Shown piece by piece: positions 6,087 through 15,132 of a stretch of 64,000 nucleotides of DNA. The DNA lies in NCBI RefSeq assembly GCF_051903925.1, contig NZ_CP173678.1:1488001-1552000 (forward strand), written 5' to 3'. Numbering within the stretch: the stretch's first letter is position 1; the number at the start of each line of letters is the position of its first letter. Origin of the DNA: G051903925 sp051903925. GTDB taxonomy: Bacteria; Pseudomonadota; Alphaproteobacteria; Zavarziniales; Zavarziniaceae. Position numbers and translations under genes: made by a program. Under the pieces are notes generated by a model that saw nothing but the letters and a program-made list of their open reading frames with translations, was not told where the DNA came from and did not search any database.

Positions 6087-8876
6087 ATGGATTCGGTGAG
6101 AAACCCGCGCGCGCTGATCGATCGCGCGCGGCTGCTGAAGGAGATCGACGCGCTGCAAGAGGTTGCGCCCGATACCCAGACTCTGCGCAACGGGGTCGTG
6201 AAGCGCCTGAAGCAGGCGCTGCTGGATGGCCGTGCCGAGGCGCAAGCCCGCCTGAACGCCGGCACGGACGGCCGCGACGTGGCGCGCAGCCTGTCCTATG
6301 TCATGGACCAGACGATCCGCATCCTCTACGACTTCACCGTCCAGCACCTCTATCCCGCCGACAACCCGACCAAGGGCGAGCGCGTCGCCCTGGTGGCGCT
6401 GGGCGGCTATGGCCGAGGCGAACTGGCTCCCTTTTCCGATGTCGACCTGCTGTTCCTGGTGCCCTGGAAGCAGACGCCCTGGTGCGAGCAGGTGGCCGAA
6501 GCCATGCTCTATGCCCTGTGGGACCTGGGGCTGAAGGTCGGGCATTCCACCCGCAGCGTGGACGAGGCGCTGCGCCTGAGCCTGACCGACACGACGATCC
6601 GCACGGCGACGCTGGAGGCGCGCTGGGTCTGGGGCGATCGCGCGCTCTATGACGACCTGAAGACCCGCTTCCGGCGCGAGCTGCAGGGCGAGGCGCACAG
6701 CGCCGGCTTCGTCGCCGCCAAGCTGGCCGAGCGCGACGAGCGCCACCGCCGCCAGGGCGACACCCGCTATGTCGTCGAGCCCAACCTGAAGGAAGGGAAG
6801 GGGGGCCTGCGCGACCTGCACACCCTGTGGTGGATCGCCAAGCACGTCTATGCGGTCGAGGATACGTCCGAACTGGTGCGCCGGGGCATCCTGACGCCGG
6901 CGGAGCACAAGAAGTTCAACCGCGCCGAATCCTTCCTGTGGGACGTGCGCTGCCACCTGCACTTCCTGGCGGGCCGGGCGGAGGAGCGCCTGACCTTCGA
7001 CGTTCAGCCGGAACTGTCGCGCCGGCTGGGCTATACCGACCATGCGGGCACGCGTGGCGTCGAGCGCTTCATGAAGCACTATTTCCTGGTGGCCAAGGAT
7101 GTGGGCGCGCTGACCCGCATCTTCTCCGCCGACCTGGCCGAACTGCTCAAGAAGAAGCCGCGGCTGAAGCTGATGCGGGCCTTCCGCCGGCGGAGCCATT
7201 TGGATGGGTTCACCCTGGACGCCGACCGCCTGGCCGCCCCCAGCCCGACGCTGTTCGAGGACAACCCGCGCGAGATGATCCGTGTGTTCCACACGGCCCA
7301 GCGTCACGGCTGCGACATTCATCCCCGCACGCTGGGCATGATCACCCGCAACCTGAAGCGGATCGATGCCGGCGTGCGCGCGGACCCCGAGGCGAACGCC
7401 CTGTTCCTGGACATCCTGACCGCGCGGGACGGGTCGGAAGCGACGCTGCGCCTGATGAACGAGGCCGGCGTGTTCGGCCGTTTCGTGCCCGATTTTGGCC
7501 GCGTCGTCGCCCAGATGCAGTACGACATGTACCACCACTACACGGTGGACGAGCATACGATCCGGGCGATCGGCATCCTGTCGCAGATCGAGCGCGGCGA
7601 GTTGAAGGACGAATTGCCGCTTGCCTCGGAATTGTTCGGCAAGGTCGTCTCCCGGCGCGCGCTCTATGTCGCCGTGCTGCTCCACGACATCGCCAAGGGG
7701 CGCGGCCGCGATCACTCCGTGGTGGGGGCCGAGATCGCCGACCGCCTGTGCCCGCGCCTGGGCCTCACCGAGGCGGAAACGGAGATGGTGGCCTGGCTGG
7801 TGCGCCATCACCTGTTGATGAGCGATACCGCCTTCAAGCGTGACGTGTCCGACCCCAAGACCGTCGAGCAGTTCGCGGACCAGGTGCAAAGCCCCGAGTT
7901 CCTGCGCATGCTCCTGATCCTGACGGCGGCCGACATCCGCGCCGTGGGGCCGGGCGTGTGGAACGGCTGGAAGGGCCAGCTGCTGCGCACGCTCTATGCC
8001 GCGGCGGAGGACGTGCTGCTGGGCGGCCAGGCGACCGAGGGCCGCGCGACCCGGGTGCAGCAGGCGAAGGAGGCGCTGGCCCTGCGTCTGGCGGACTGGC
8101 CCGAGGGCGAGCGCCAGGCCTATCTGAAACGCCACTATGACCCATATTGGCTGTCGGACGATGTCGACGCGCTGGAGCGCCATGCCCGGCTGATCCGCGA
8201 GGCCGACCTGCACGAGGCGCCGCTGACCCTGGTGCCGCGCGTCGACCGGTTCCGCTCGGTGACGGAGGTGACGCTCTACACCGCCGATCATCCCGGCCTG
8301 TTCGCGCGGGTGACGGGGGCGATGGCCGTGGTGGGCGCGTCCATCGTCGACGCCAAGATCAACACGACGGCCGATTCGATGGCGCTGGACGTGTTCTGGA
8401 TCCAGGACAGCGAGGGCCATGCCTTTGACCGTCTGGCGCGCCTGTCCACCACGATCGACCAGGTCCTGTCCGGCCGCCTGATCCCCCGGGAGGCGTTGGC
8501 CAAGCAGCCCGCCTTCGGCTCCAAGCGGATGCAGCATTTCGAGGTCGTGCCCCGCGTCCTGATCGACAATACCGCCTCCGACCGCTTCACCGTGGTCGAG
8601 GTGCACGGTCGCGACCGCCCGGGCATCCTGTTCGAGCTGACGCGCGCGCTGTTCGAGCTGAACCTGACCATCGCCTCGGCCCATATCGCGACCTATGGCG
8701 CGCGGGCGGTCGACACCTTCTATGTCTCGGACTTCACCGGCCACCGCATCAGCCATGCGTCCAAGCTCAAGGCGATCGAGCGCCGCCTGATGCAGGCCCT
8801 GGTGCCGGCCCACCACGTGGAGAAGGCGGAGGAGGAGGCGCCGGTGCGTCGGCGCCGGCGGAGCGCTGCCGGCTGA
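6087..8876 (+). CDS. glnD: Bifunctional uridylyltransferase/uridylyl-removing enzyme (PII sensor)
   Basis: About 929 residues. The ATG at 6087 has GAGGGAG at 6072-6078; the ATG at 6066 lacks a ribosome site. Domain order is complete: nucleotidyltransferase with GGYGRGEL (106-113) and SDVD (117-120); central GlnD helical domain; HD domain with LLHDIAKGRGRDHS near residue 535; ACT1 from about 725 (TLYTADHPGLFARVTG) and ACT2 from about 835 (VEVHGRDRPGILFELT). It uridylylates PII under low glutamine and removes UMP under high glutamine, linking nitrogen status to GlnE and NtrBC. All catalytic residues appear present. It is normally followed by murJ and trpS in alphaproteobacteria; here two extra genes lie between. 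Confidence 0.97.
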   Translation: MDSVRNPRALIDRARLLKEIDALQEVAPDTQTLRNGVVKRLKQALLDGRAEAQARLNAGTDGRDVARSLSYVMDQTIRILYDFTVQHLYPADNPTKGERVALVALGGYGRGELAPFSDVDLLFLVPWKQTPWCEQVAEAMLYALWDLGLKVGHSTRSVDEALRLSLTDTTIRTATLEARWVWGDRALYDDLKTRFRRELQGEAHSAGFVAAKLAERDERHRRQGDTRYVVEPNLKEGKGGLRDLHTLWWIAKHVYAVEDTSELVRRGILTPAEHKKFNRAESFLWDVRCHLHFLAGRAEERLTFDVQPELSRRLGYTDHAGTRGVERFMKHYFLVAKDVGALTRIFSADLAELLKKKPRLKLMRAFRRRSHLDGFTLDADRLAAPSPTLFEDNPREMIRVFHTAQRHGCDIHPRTLGMITRNLKRIDAGVRADPEANALFLDILTARDGSEATLRLMNEAGVFGRFVPDFGRVVAQMQYDMYHHYTVDEHTIRAIGILSQIERGELKDELPLASELFGKVVSRRALYVAVLLHDIAKGRGRDHSVVGAEIADRLCPRLGLTEAETEMVAWLVRHHLLMSDTAFKRDVSDPKTVEQFADQVQSPEFLRMLLILTAADIRAVGPGVWNGWKGQLLRTLYAAAEDVLLGGQATEGRATRVQQAKEALALRLADWPEGERQAYLKRHYDPYWLSDDVDALERHARLIREADLHEAPLTLVPRVDRFRSVTEVTLYTADHPGLFARVTGAMAVVGASIVDAKINTTADSMALDVFWIQDSEGHAFDRLARLSTTIDQVLSGRLIPREALAKQPAFGSKRMQHFEVVPRVLIDNTASDRFTVVEVHGRDRPGILFELTRALFELNLTIASAHIATYGARAVDTFYVSDFTGHRISHASKLKAIERRLMQALVPAHHVEKAEEEAPVRRRRRSAAG

Positions 8877-8944
8877 CGCAAAGGCGTCATCGGCCGTCCC
8901 TAGACTCCACGGTCCGATATGAAACGCGGGAGGGGACAAGCGGC

Positions 8945-9610
8945 ATGGACCAGGGATTGGCGACGGCGCCCGACTATCTGAACCCCGTCGTGCCGCAGGG
9001 GCTGCGCCGCATCACGGCGCGCCCGGTCAGGGCCACGGACGCGACGCTGAAGGGCTATGGCTGCCTGGTGCCCGACGCCGCCGCGCAGAGGGTGGAGATC
9101 GTCCGCTGGCCGGCGCAGGGCTGGCGCCCCGTCGACACCGATTCCGGCGACGAAGGCGGCACGACCGAAGGCGTCTTCGCCTGCGACTGGCAGGGCAACG
9201 TGCTCCATGGCCGGAACGAGGCGGTCGGCGGCCACTACCTGCTGGGCTGGGCGGCGGAGCCCGGCACGCCCGCCGCCACCATCCCGGCGGAGGGGCCGGA
9301 GCAGGTGCTGATCTGGCACGCCAACTACCACCCCGATGGCGGGCAGATGTTCTTTCCGCTGGATGGCAAGCCCTTCGTCGTGCCGCTCGCCCTGCCCGGT
9401 GACGACGTGACGCCGGAGGATTTCGTTGCCTTCTGGTTCGACGGCTCCTGCGGCCTCTACATCCACCCCAATATTTGGCACGAGGGGGTGTTCCCGCGAC
9501 AGGCCGCGCGCTTCTTCGACAAGCAGGGCCGCGTCCATGCCAGGGTGTCGGTCGACTTCACGCGGGAGTTCAACTGCCTGCTCCGCGTGCCGCTGACCGA
9601 ACCGGTGTGA
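8945..9610 (+). CDS. AllA/ureidoglycolate lyase-family cupin-like protein
   Basis: 221 residues, ATG at 8945 with a strong GGGAGGGG ribosome site 8 bp upstream. The pattern matches ureidoglycolate lyase family proteins: a C-terminal cupin barrel with DFVAFWFDGSCGLYIHPNIWHEGVFP, whose H-P-N-x-W-H-E core mirrors the AllA metal/active region. AllA releases glyoxylate and urea from ureidoglycolate in purine/allantoin degradation. Here the N-terminal half (residues about 1-90) is longer than in classical AllA, so the true substrate may differ. No other allantoin genes are nearby. It lies 68 bp after glnD and convergent with an LLM monooxygenase. Confidence 0.72.
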   Translation: MDQGLATAPDYLNPVVPQGLRRITARPVRATDATLKGYGCLVPDAAAQRVEIVRWPAQGWRPVDTDSGDEGGTTEGVFACDWQGNVLHGRNEAVGGHYLLGWAAEPGTPAATIPAEGPEQVLIWHANYHPDGGQMFFPLDGKPFVVPLALPGDDVTPEDFVAFWFDGSCGLYIHPNIWHEGVFPRQAARFFDKQGRVHARVSVDFTREFNCLLRVPLTEPV

Positions 9611-9613
9611 CGA

Positions 9614-9651
9614 ACCAACGGTTCCGCCGACGTTACGGTCAGTCCGTTGGT
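9614..9651. terminator. Possible bidirectional hairpin between convergent genes
   Basis: ACCAACGG (9614-9621) pairs with CCGTTGGT (9644-9651) around a 22-base loop, just after the AllA-like stop and before the end of the convergent LLM gene. There is no clear T-run, so this is a weak terminator call. Confidence 0.3.
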
Positions 9652-9703
9652 CCCCCACACAAGGTGAGGACGGACGTGGAGCAGGGGGGCCGATCGCCTT
9701 CAC

Positions 9704-11056
9704 CTACTCCCCCGCCGCCTTCAACGGCATCGGGGCGTAGCGGCTGTCCGGGCGGGCGAGGCCCAGCGTGTCGCGCAGGGTTGTGCCGGGGTAGCGGGTG
9801 CGGAAGAGGCCGCGGCGCTGGAGTTCGGGGACGACATCCGCCGCGAAGTCGTCCAGACCCTCCGGCATGGTGTTGAAGATCAGCATGAAGCCGTCGCAGG
9901 CGCCCGCTTCCAGCCAGTCCTGCATCAGGTCGGCGGTCTCGTGCGCTGTGCAGCACAGGGTGACGTTGCCGCGCTCGTAGCGCTGGCAGATTTCGCGCAA
10001 CGTCAGGCCCTCCGCGATCATGCCGCGGATCAGGTCGGCATAGGCCTTGTGATGGTTCGACGTCGCCGGCACCCGCTCCGGCGGGATGGGCTTGTCGAAG
10101 TCAAGGCCCGTCAGGTCGGCCTCAAGATCCTGGGCGACGCGCATCAGGCCGACGGCGGGGTGGATCGCGTCCTGCATCGCCCTGTGTCTGGCCTCGGCCT
10201 CTGCCCTGGTGGCGCCCAGGACGACGGTCATGCCGGCCAGGATCCTGAGCTGGTCGGGGGTGCGGCCGTACTTCGCCATGCGCCCCTTCAGGTCGTCATA
10301 GGCGGCTTTCGCGCGGCCGCGCTCCGGCTCGGACAGGAAGACGACTTCGGCATATTGCGCGGCGAAGTCACGGCCGGTGTCGGAGGCGCCGGCCTGGATG
10401 ATGACGGGTCGGCCCTGGATGGGCCGCGCGATGTTGAGCGCGCCGTTCACCCGGAAATGCGCGCCCTTATGCTTCAGGACGTGCAGCCGTTCGGGCAGGA
10501 AGTAGCGGCCGCTGGCCGTGTCGCGGACGAAGGCATCGTCGTCATAGGTGTCCCACAGCGCGCTCACCACCTCCACGAACTCGCGGGCGCGCACATAGCG
10601 GTCGGCATGCGGCGGCAGGTGATCCAGCCCGAAATTGCGCGCGGCATAGTCGTTGGCGGAGGTGACGACGTTCCAGGCCGCCCGCCCGTTGCTGATATGG
10701 TCGAGCGAGGCGAACTGCCGCGCCAGGTTGTAGGGCTCGAAGAAGCTGGTGGAGGCGGTGGCGCCCAGGCCGATGTGGCTGGTCACCCCGGCGACGGCCG
10801 CCAACAGGGTCAGCGGCTCCAGCACGTTCATGTACATGGGCCAGCGGCTCCACGCCTCCAGGTCCTCGCAGCGCGCGGCCGGCGTGTCGGCCACGAAGAA
10901 CAGGTCGAAGCAGGCGCGCTCCGCCGTGCGCGCCAGATCCTGATAGAAGGTGATGTCCGTCGAGGGATCGCGCGCAGTACCCGCCTGCGCCCAGGAATGC
11001 GGATGCGGCCCCGTGCCCTGGACCAGCACCGCCAGGGACATGTGTCGGGACGCCAT
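9704..11056 (-). CDS. LLM-class flavin-dependent monooxygenase (NtaA/SnaA/DszA family)
   Basis: 450 residues, typical of the NtaA/SnaA/SoxA(DszA)/DmoA group of class C flavin monooxygenases, which use FMNH2 from a separate reductase to oxidise sulfur compounds, aminopolycarboxylates or dibenzothiophene sulfone. Diagnostic stretches are FDLFFVADTPA, LEPLTLLAAVAGVTSHIGLGAT, NGRAAWNVVTSANDYAARNFG, and GRPVIIQAGASDTGRDFAAQYAEVVF (phosphate-binding region). Substrate cannot be assigned. No flavin reductase or sulfonate transporter gene is adjacent. With the AllA-like gene it interrupts the usual glnD-murJ spacing, suggesting insertion. The start at 11056 opens MASRHMSLAVLVQGTG; a second Met follows after five residues. 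Confidence 0.9.
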   Translation of the reverse strand: MASRHMSLAVLVQGTGPHPHSWAQAGTARDPSTDITFYQDLARTAERACFDLFFVADTPAARCEDLEAWSRWPMYMNVLEPLTLLAAVAGVTSHIGLGATASTSFFEPYNLARQFASLDHISNGRAAWNVVTSANDYAARNFGLDHLPPHADRYVRAREFVEVVSALWDTYDDDAFVRDTASGRYFLPERLHVLKHKGAHFRVNGALNIARPIQGRPVIIQAGASDTGRDFAAQYAEVVFLSEPERGRAKAAYDDLKGRMAKYGRTPDQLRILAGMTVVLGATRAEAEARHRAMQDAIHPAVGLMRVAQDLEADLTGLDFDKPIPPERVPATSNHHKAYADLIRGMIAEGLTLREICQRYERGNVTLCCTAHETADLMQDWLEAGACDGFMLIFNTMPEGLDDFAADVVPELQRRGLFRTRYPGTTLRDTLGLARPDSRYAPMPLKAAGE

Positions 11057-11150
11057 CGAATGTCCTCCGTCACGCCTGCACTGCCGTTCAGTATGGCGCG
11101 ACGCTGCGGTTGCTTCGCTCGCAATCCTTCAAAGCGTGCGTCCGGAAGAA

Positions 11151-11180
11151 CCCTCTCCCGTCCCGCAGGGCGGGGGAGGG
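11151..11180. repeat. Short GC-rich hairpin repeat upstream of murJ
   Basis: CCCTCTCCCGTCCCGCAGGG followed by CGGGGGAGGG forms a single hairpin of the same family as the left unit of the composite repeat at 5326-5458. It lies in the divergent gap between the LLM gene and murJ. Confidence 0.7.
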
Positions 11181-11247
11181 AGGATGATTGCGCGGCGCGC
11201 GGACGCAGGCTCTTGCCGAAGGGGCGCGAGTCGCTCCTTGTTGGGCG

Positions 11248-12786
11248 ATGTTCCGTGCTGTCCTGACCATTGGCGGGTTCACGCTGATCAGCCGCGTGCT
11301 GGGCTTCGTGCGCGACGTGCTGTTTGCCGCCGTACTGGGCGCCGGACCGGTCGCCGATGCGTTCTTCGTGGCCTTTCGCCTGCCCAACCTGTTCCGCGCG
11401 CTGTTCGCGGAAGGGGCGTTCAATGCCGCGTTCGTCCCCCTTTATGCCGGGCGGCTGGTGGGGCCGGGTGGCCTGAAGGCGGCGCAGGACTTCGCGGAGG
11501 ATGCGCTGGCCGTCCTGACGGCGGCGCTGGTCGTGCTGTGCGTGGTGGCGGTGCTGGCCATGCCGGTGCTGATGGCGGGCCTGGCGCCTGGCTTTCGCGC
11601 GGACCCCGCGCAGTTCGCCCTGGCGGTCGAGCTGACGCAGCTGACCTTTCCCTACCTGCTGTTCATCAGCTTGGCCTCGCTGTTCGGGGCGCTGCTCAAC
11701 GCGCATCGCCGCTTCGGCCCGCCGGCGGCGACGCCGATCCTGCTGAACGTCGTGCTGATCGCGGGCCTGGTGGGGCCGGCGCGGGCGCTGGATCCGGCCT
11801 ATACCCAGGCGATCGCGATCACCATCGCCGGCATGGCGCAATTCCTGTGGCTGGCGATCTCTGCCGGCCGCGCGGGCCTGTCCCTGCGCCTGCGCCTGCC
11901 CCGCCTGAGCCCCCGCGTGCGGGAGCTGCTGCGCCTGATGGGGCCGGCCGTGGTGGGCGCCGGGGCCATGCAGATCAACGTCGTGGTGAACACCATCGTC
12001 GCCAGCCTGCTGGGCACGGGGGCGGTGTCCTACCTGTTCTATGCCGACCGGCTGAACCAGTTGCCGCTGGGGATCGTGGGCGTCGCAGTCGGCACCGCCC
12101 TGCTGTCCACCATGGCGCGCGGCCTGGCGCAGGGGCACGAGGCCGAGGCGGTCGAGACGCAGAACCGCGCGCTGGAGATGGCGCTGCTGCTGACCCTGCC
12201 GGCGGCGACGGCCTTCATCGCCGTGCCGGACGTCTTCATCGGCGTCCTGTTCGAGCGCGGGGCGTTCGACGGCACCGACGTCCAGGCGACGGCCATGGCG
12301 CTGGCGGCCTATGCCATCGGCCTGCCGGCCTATGTCGCGATCCGGGCGCTGACACCCGGCTTTCATGCGCGCAAGGACACGGGCACGCCGCTGCGCGTCG
12401 CACTGGCGACCATCGTCATCAACCTGGGCCTGACCCTGGCCCTGATGGGCCCGCTGGCCCATGTCGGCCTGGCCCTGGCGACGGCGCTCGCGGCCTGGGC
12501 CAATGCCGGCATCCTGGCAGTCCTGCTGGTCCGGCGCGGGCATTTCCGGGCGGATGCGCGGCTGAAGCGGCGCCTGCCACGCATGCTGCTGGCCAGCCTG
12601 GCCATGGGGGGCGGCCTGCTGGCGCTGCGTGACCTCCTGCTGCCCTGGCTGGCACAGGGCCTGCACCTGCGCCTGGCGGCGCTGGCCATCATCTGCCTGG
12701 GCGGGTTCGCGGCGTTCCTGCTGATCGGGCGCCTGGTCGATGCCTATCGCGTGGCCGAGGTGAAGGCCCTGCTGCGCCGGGGCTGA
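11248..12786 (+). CDS. murJ: Lipid II flippase MurJ
   Basis: 512 residues from the ATG at 11248 (MFRAVLTIGGFTLISRVLGF); the open frame upstream is not conserved-looking. MurJ is a MATE-superfamily (MVF) integral membrane protein with 14 helices that flips lipid II to the periplasmic face for peptidoglycan synthesis. The N-terminus TLISRVLGFVRDVLFAAVLGAGPVADAFFVAFRLPNLFRALFAEGAFNAAFVPLY is textbook for the family (seen in pieces here: SRVLGFVRD, FRLPNLFR, AEGAFNAAFVP), as is YADRLNQLPLGIVGVAVGTA. trpS follows 58 bp later on the same strand, the order usual in alphaproteobacteria. Confidence 0.97.
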   Translation: MFRAVLTIGGFTLISRVLGFVRDVLFAAVLGAGPVADAFFVAFRLPNLFRALFAEGAFNAAFVPLYAGRLVGPGGLKAAQDFAEDALAVLTAALVVLCVVAVLAMPVLMAGLAPGFRADPAQFALAVELTQLTFPYLLFISLASLFGALLNAHRRFGPPAATPILLNVVLIAGLVGPARALDPAYTQAIAITIAGMAQFLWLAISAGRAGLSLRLRLPRLSPRVRELLRLMGPAVVGAGAMQINVVVNTIVASLLGTGAVSYLFYADRLNQLPLGIVGVAVGTALLSTMARGLAQGHEAEAVETQNRALEMALLLTLPAATAFIAVPDVFIGVLFERGAFDGTDVQATAMALAAYAIGLPAYVAIRALTPGFHARKDTGTPLRVALATIVINLGLTLALMGPLAHVGLALATALAAWANAGILAVLLVRRGHFRADARLKRRLPRMLLASLAMGGGLLALRDLLLPWLAQGLHLRLAALAIICLGGFAAFLLIGRLVDAYRVAEVKALLRRG

Positions 12787-12844
12787 GCGGTTGCCGCAAG
12801 CGGCCCATTGACCGCTTCCGGCGCGCATGGGATACGCCGCGCCC

Positions 12845-13852
12845 ATGACCTTCGCACGGCGCATCTTCTCGGGCGTGCAGCCCACCGGAAACCTGCATCT
12901 GGGCAATTACCTGGGCGCCATTCGCAACTGGGTGCGCCTGCAGCCCGATTTCGAATGCGTATTCTGCGTGGTGGACCTCCACGCGATCACGCTGTGGCAG
13001 GACCCGGCGGAGCTGACCAAGCACACGCGCGAGGTGGCGGCGTGCCTGATCGCGGCTGGCATCGACCCGAAGCAGTCGATCCTGTTCAACCAGTCGCGCA
13101 ATCCCAACCATGCGGAACTGGCCTGGGTGCTGAACTGCGTCGCCCGCATGGGCTGGCTCAACCGCATGACCCAGTTCAAGGACAAGGCGGGCAAGGACCG
13201 GGAAAACGCCAGTGTCGGCCTGTTCGCCTATCCCAACCTGATGGCGGCGGACATTTTGGTCTATCACGCGACGCACGTGCCGGTGGGCGAGGACCAGAAG
13301 CAGCACCTGGAACTGGCCCGCGACATTGCGCAGAAGTTCAACAACGATTTCGGCCAGGCCTTCTTCCCGCTGCCGGAGCCGCAGATCCTGGGCACCGCCA
13401 CGCGCGTCATGTCCTTGCGCGACGGCACCAAGAAGATGAGCAAGTCGGACGCCTCCGACGCCAGCCGCATCAACCTGACCGACGACGCCGACCAGATCGC
13501 GCAGAAGGTGCGCCGGGCCAAGACCGATCCCCTGCCCATGCCCGACAGTGTCGAGGATGCGGAGAAGCGGCCGGAAGCGGACAACCTGATCGGCATCTAT
13601 GCCGCCCTGGCCGACCGGACGCCGGACGAGGTCGTCGCGGAATTTGCCGGCCGCCAGTTCTCGGAGTTCAAGACCGCGCTGACGGACGTGGCGGTGGCCC
13701 ACCTGTCGCCGATCACGGCCGAGATGCGGCGCCTGCTGGCCGATCCCGCCCAGATCGACGCCGTCCTGAAGGATGGCGGCGAGCGCGCCTGCGCCCTGTC
13801 CCAGCCGATCATGGCCCGGACCAAGGAGCTTGTCGGCTTCCTCAACAACTGA
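12845..13852 (+). CDS. trpS: Tryptophanyl-tRNA synthetase
   Basis: 335 residues. Class I synthetase that charges tRNA-Trp. The HIGH-type motif is TGNLHLGNYLG (near residue 15), the KMSKS-type motif KKMSKSD (near residue 198), and family stretches VVDLHAIT, NPNHAELAWVLNCVARMGWLNRMTQFKDKAG and YPNLMAADILVYHATHVPVGEDQKQHLELARDIA are all present (given here only as landmarks). The ATG at 12845 is preferred since TrpS proteins begin a few residues before RIFSGVQPTG; an in-frame ATG at 12827 would add six residues. It follows murJ directly and ends in a large hairpin repeat. Confidence 0.97.
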   Translation: MTFARRIFSGVQPTGNLHLGNYLGAIRNWVRLQPDFECVFCVVDLHAITLWQDPAELTKHTREVAACLIAAGIDPKQSILFNQSRNPNHAELAWVLNCVARMGWLNRMTQFKDKAGKDRENASVGLFAYPNLMAADILVYHATHVPVGEDQKQHLELARDIAQKFNNDFGQAFFPLPEPQILGTATRVMSLRDGTKKMSKSDASDASRINLTDDADQIAQKVRRAKTDPLPMPDSVEDAEKRPEADNLIGIYAALADRTPDEVVAEFAGRQFSEFKTALTDVAVAHLSPITAEMRRLLADPAQIDAVLKDGGERACALSQPIMARTKELVGFLNN

Positions 13853-13862
13853 ACGTTAATTC

Positions 13863-13911
13863 CCACCCTCATCCTTCGAGGCCCCTTCGGGGCACCTCAG
13901 GATGAGGGTGG
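13863..13911. repeat. Alphaproteobacterial REP-type long hairpin after trpS
   Basis: A 13-bp perfect stem, CCACCCTCATCCT (13863-13875) with AGGATGAGGGTGG (13899-13911), enclosing nested GAGG/CCTC and CCCC-ttc-GGGG pairs. The CTCATCC...GGATGAG core is the hallmark of a REP family widely seen in Bradyrhizobium, Methylobacterium and relatives, and differs from the CCCTCTCCC family elsewhere in this window. It lies 10 bp after the trpS stop and may also terminate transcription. Confidence 0.8.
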
Positions 13912-14016
13912 ACAATTGAACCGATCCTCCCCGAGCGACCGGCTTGGGACTGGGCGGGGCTGCGTGCTAGGTGTGGCGCCCTGGGCGGCAGGGGACCGCC
14001 GCGATGGGGAGCACGC

Positions 14017-15045
14017 ATGCAATACAAGCGCCTGGGGCATAGCGACCTGAACGTCTCCACGATCTGCCTGGGGACGATGACCTGGGGTGAGCAGAACACC
14101 GAGGCGGAGGCGCACGCGCAGCTCGACTATGCCTGGGACCACGGCGTCAACTTCCTGGACGCGGCCGAGATGTACCCCGTGCCGCCCAAGCCGGAAACCC
14201 AGGGCCGGACGGAAGCCTATATCGGCACCTGGCTTAAGGCGCGGCAGAACCGGGACAAGGTCATCATCGCGACCAAGGTGGCCGGCCCCGGCACCGCCCA
14301 TATCCGCGGGGGCAGCCGCCTGAACGAGGCGCAGATCCGCCTGGCGGTGGAGGCCAGCCTGCAGCGCCTGAACACCGACGTGATCGACCTTTACCAGGTC
14401 CATTGGCCAGAGCGCGGCGTCAACAATTTCGGCCGCCTGGGCTATGTCCACCGCGACGATTCGGGCGCCATCCCCATCGAGGAGACGCTGGACGCCCTGG
14501 GCAAGCTGGTGGCGGAGGGCAAGGTCCGCCATATCGGCGTGTCGAACGAGACGCCCTGGGGCGTCGAGCGCTACCTGCAGGCGGCGCGCGACGGGGCCCC
14601 ACGCATCGTCTCGATCCAGAACCCGTACAGCCTGGTCAACCGTTCGTTCGAGATCGGCCTGGCCGAGTATGCCCACCGCGAGGGCGTGGAGCTGCTGGCC
14701 TATTCGCCGCTGGCGATGGGCGCGCTCAGCGGCAAGTACATGAACGGTGCGCGGCCGGAGGGGGCGCGCATGTCGATCTTTACGCGCTTCACCCGGTACC
14801 TGACGCCGCATGGCGAGGTGGCGATCGACAAGTATGTGGGGATCGCGCGCAAGCACGGCCTGGACCCCAGCCAGATGGCGCTGGCCTATATCAACAGCAG
14901 GCCGTTCCTGGGCTCCAACATCATCGGTGCCACGACCGTGGAGCAGCTGGCGATCAACATCGGCTCGGTCGACGTGACGCTCAGCGACGCCGTGATCGAG
15001 GAGATCGAGGCCGTGCACAGGATGCACTCCAACCCCTGTCCGTGA
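14017..15045 (+). CDS. tas: Tas-like NADP(H)-dependent aldo/keto reductase
   Basis: 342 residues, beginning MQYKRLGHSDLNVSTICLGTMTWGEQN with GGGGAG upstream. The sequence follows E. coli Tas closely in its landmarks: TEAEAHAQLDYAWDHGVNFLDAAEMYPVPPKPETQG with the catalytic Asp and Tyr (DAAEMY), the catalytic Lys in IIATKVAGPG, DLYQVHWPERGVNNFG, and the C-terminal NADPH site IIGATTVEQL. AKR enzymes reduce carbonyls with NADPH; the physiological substrate of Tas is not established. Stand-alone gene between two hairpin repeats, so probably its own transcription unit. Confidence 0.93.
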   Translation: MQYKRLGHSDLNVSTICLGTMTWGEQNTEAEAHAQLDYAWDHGVNFLDAAEMYPVPPKPETQGRTEAYIGTWLKARQNRDKVIIATKVAGPGTAHIRGGSRLNEAQIRLAVEASLQRLNTDVIDLYQVHWPERGVNNFGRLGYVHRDDSGAIPIEETLDALGKLVAEGKVRHIGVSNETPWGVERYLQAARDGAPRIVSIQNPYSLVNRSFEIGLAEYAHREGVELLAYSPLAMGALSGKYMNGARPEGARMSIFTRFTRYLTPHGEVAIDKYVGIARKHGLDPSQMALAYINSRPFLGSNIIGATTVEQLAINIGSVDVTLSDAVIEEIEAVHRMHSNPCP

Positions 15046-15051
15046 GCATCT

Positions 15052-15080
15052 CCCTCCCCCGTCCGAAGGATGGGGGAGGG
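15052..15080. repeat. Short GC-rich hairpin repeat after the tas-like gene
   Basis: CCCTCCCCC-gtccgaaggat-GGGGGAGGG, six bases past the stop codon of the aldo/keto reductase gene. Same family as the right unit of the composite repeat at 5429-5458, here as a solitary hairpin, well placed to act as a terminator or mRNA-end stabiliser. Confidence 0.75.
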
Positions 15081-15132
15081 CTCATGGCTGCGACCTGTCC
15101 CGTCGTCCTGGGCGGGACCATTGGTGATCATC

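Noticed and set aside
6045..8939. A long open frame on the minus strand across glnD
   Set aside because: It mirrors glnD codon pattern, has no conserved domain, and glnD on the plus strand has complete catalytic motifs.
10828..12906. A long minus-strand frame opposite murJ
   Set aside because: Arg/Gln-rich shadow residues without a domain; murJ is clear on the plus strand.
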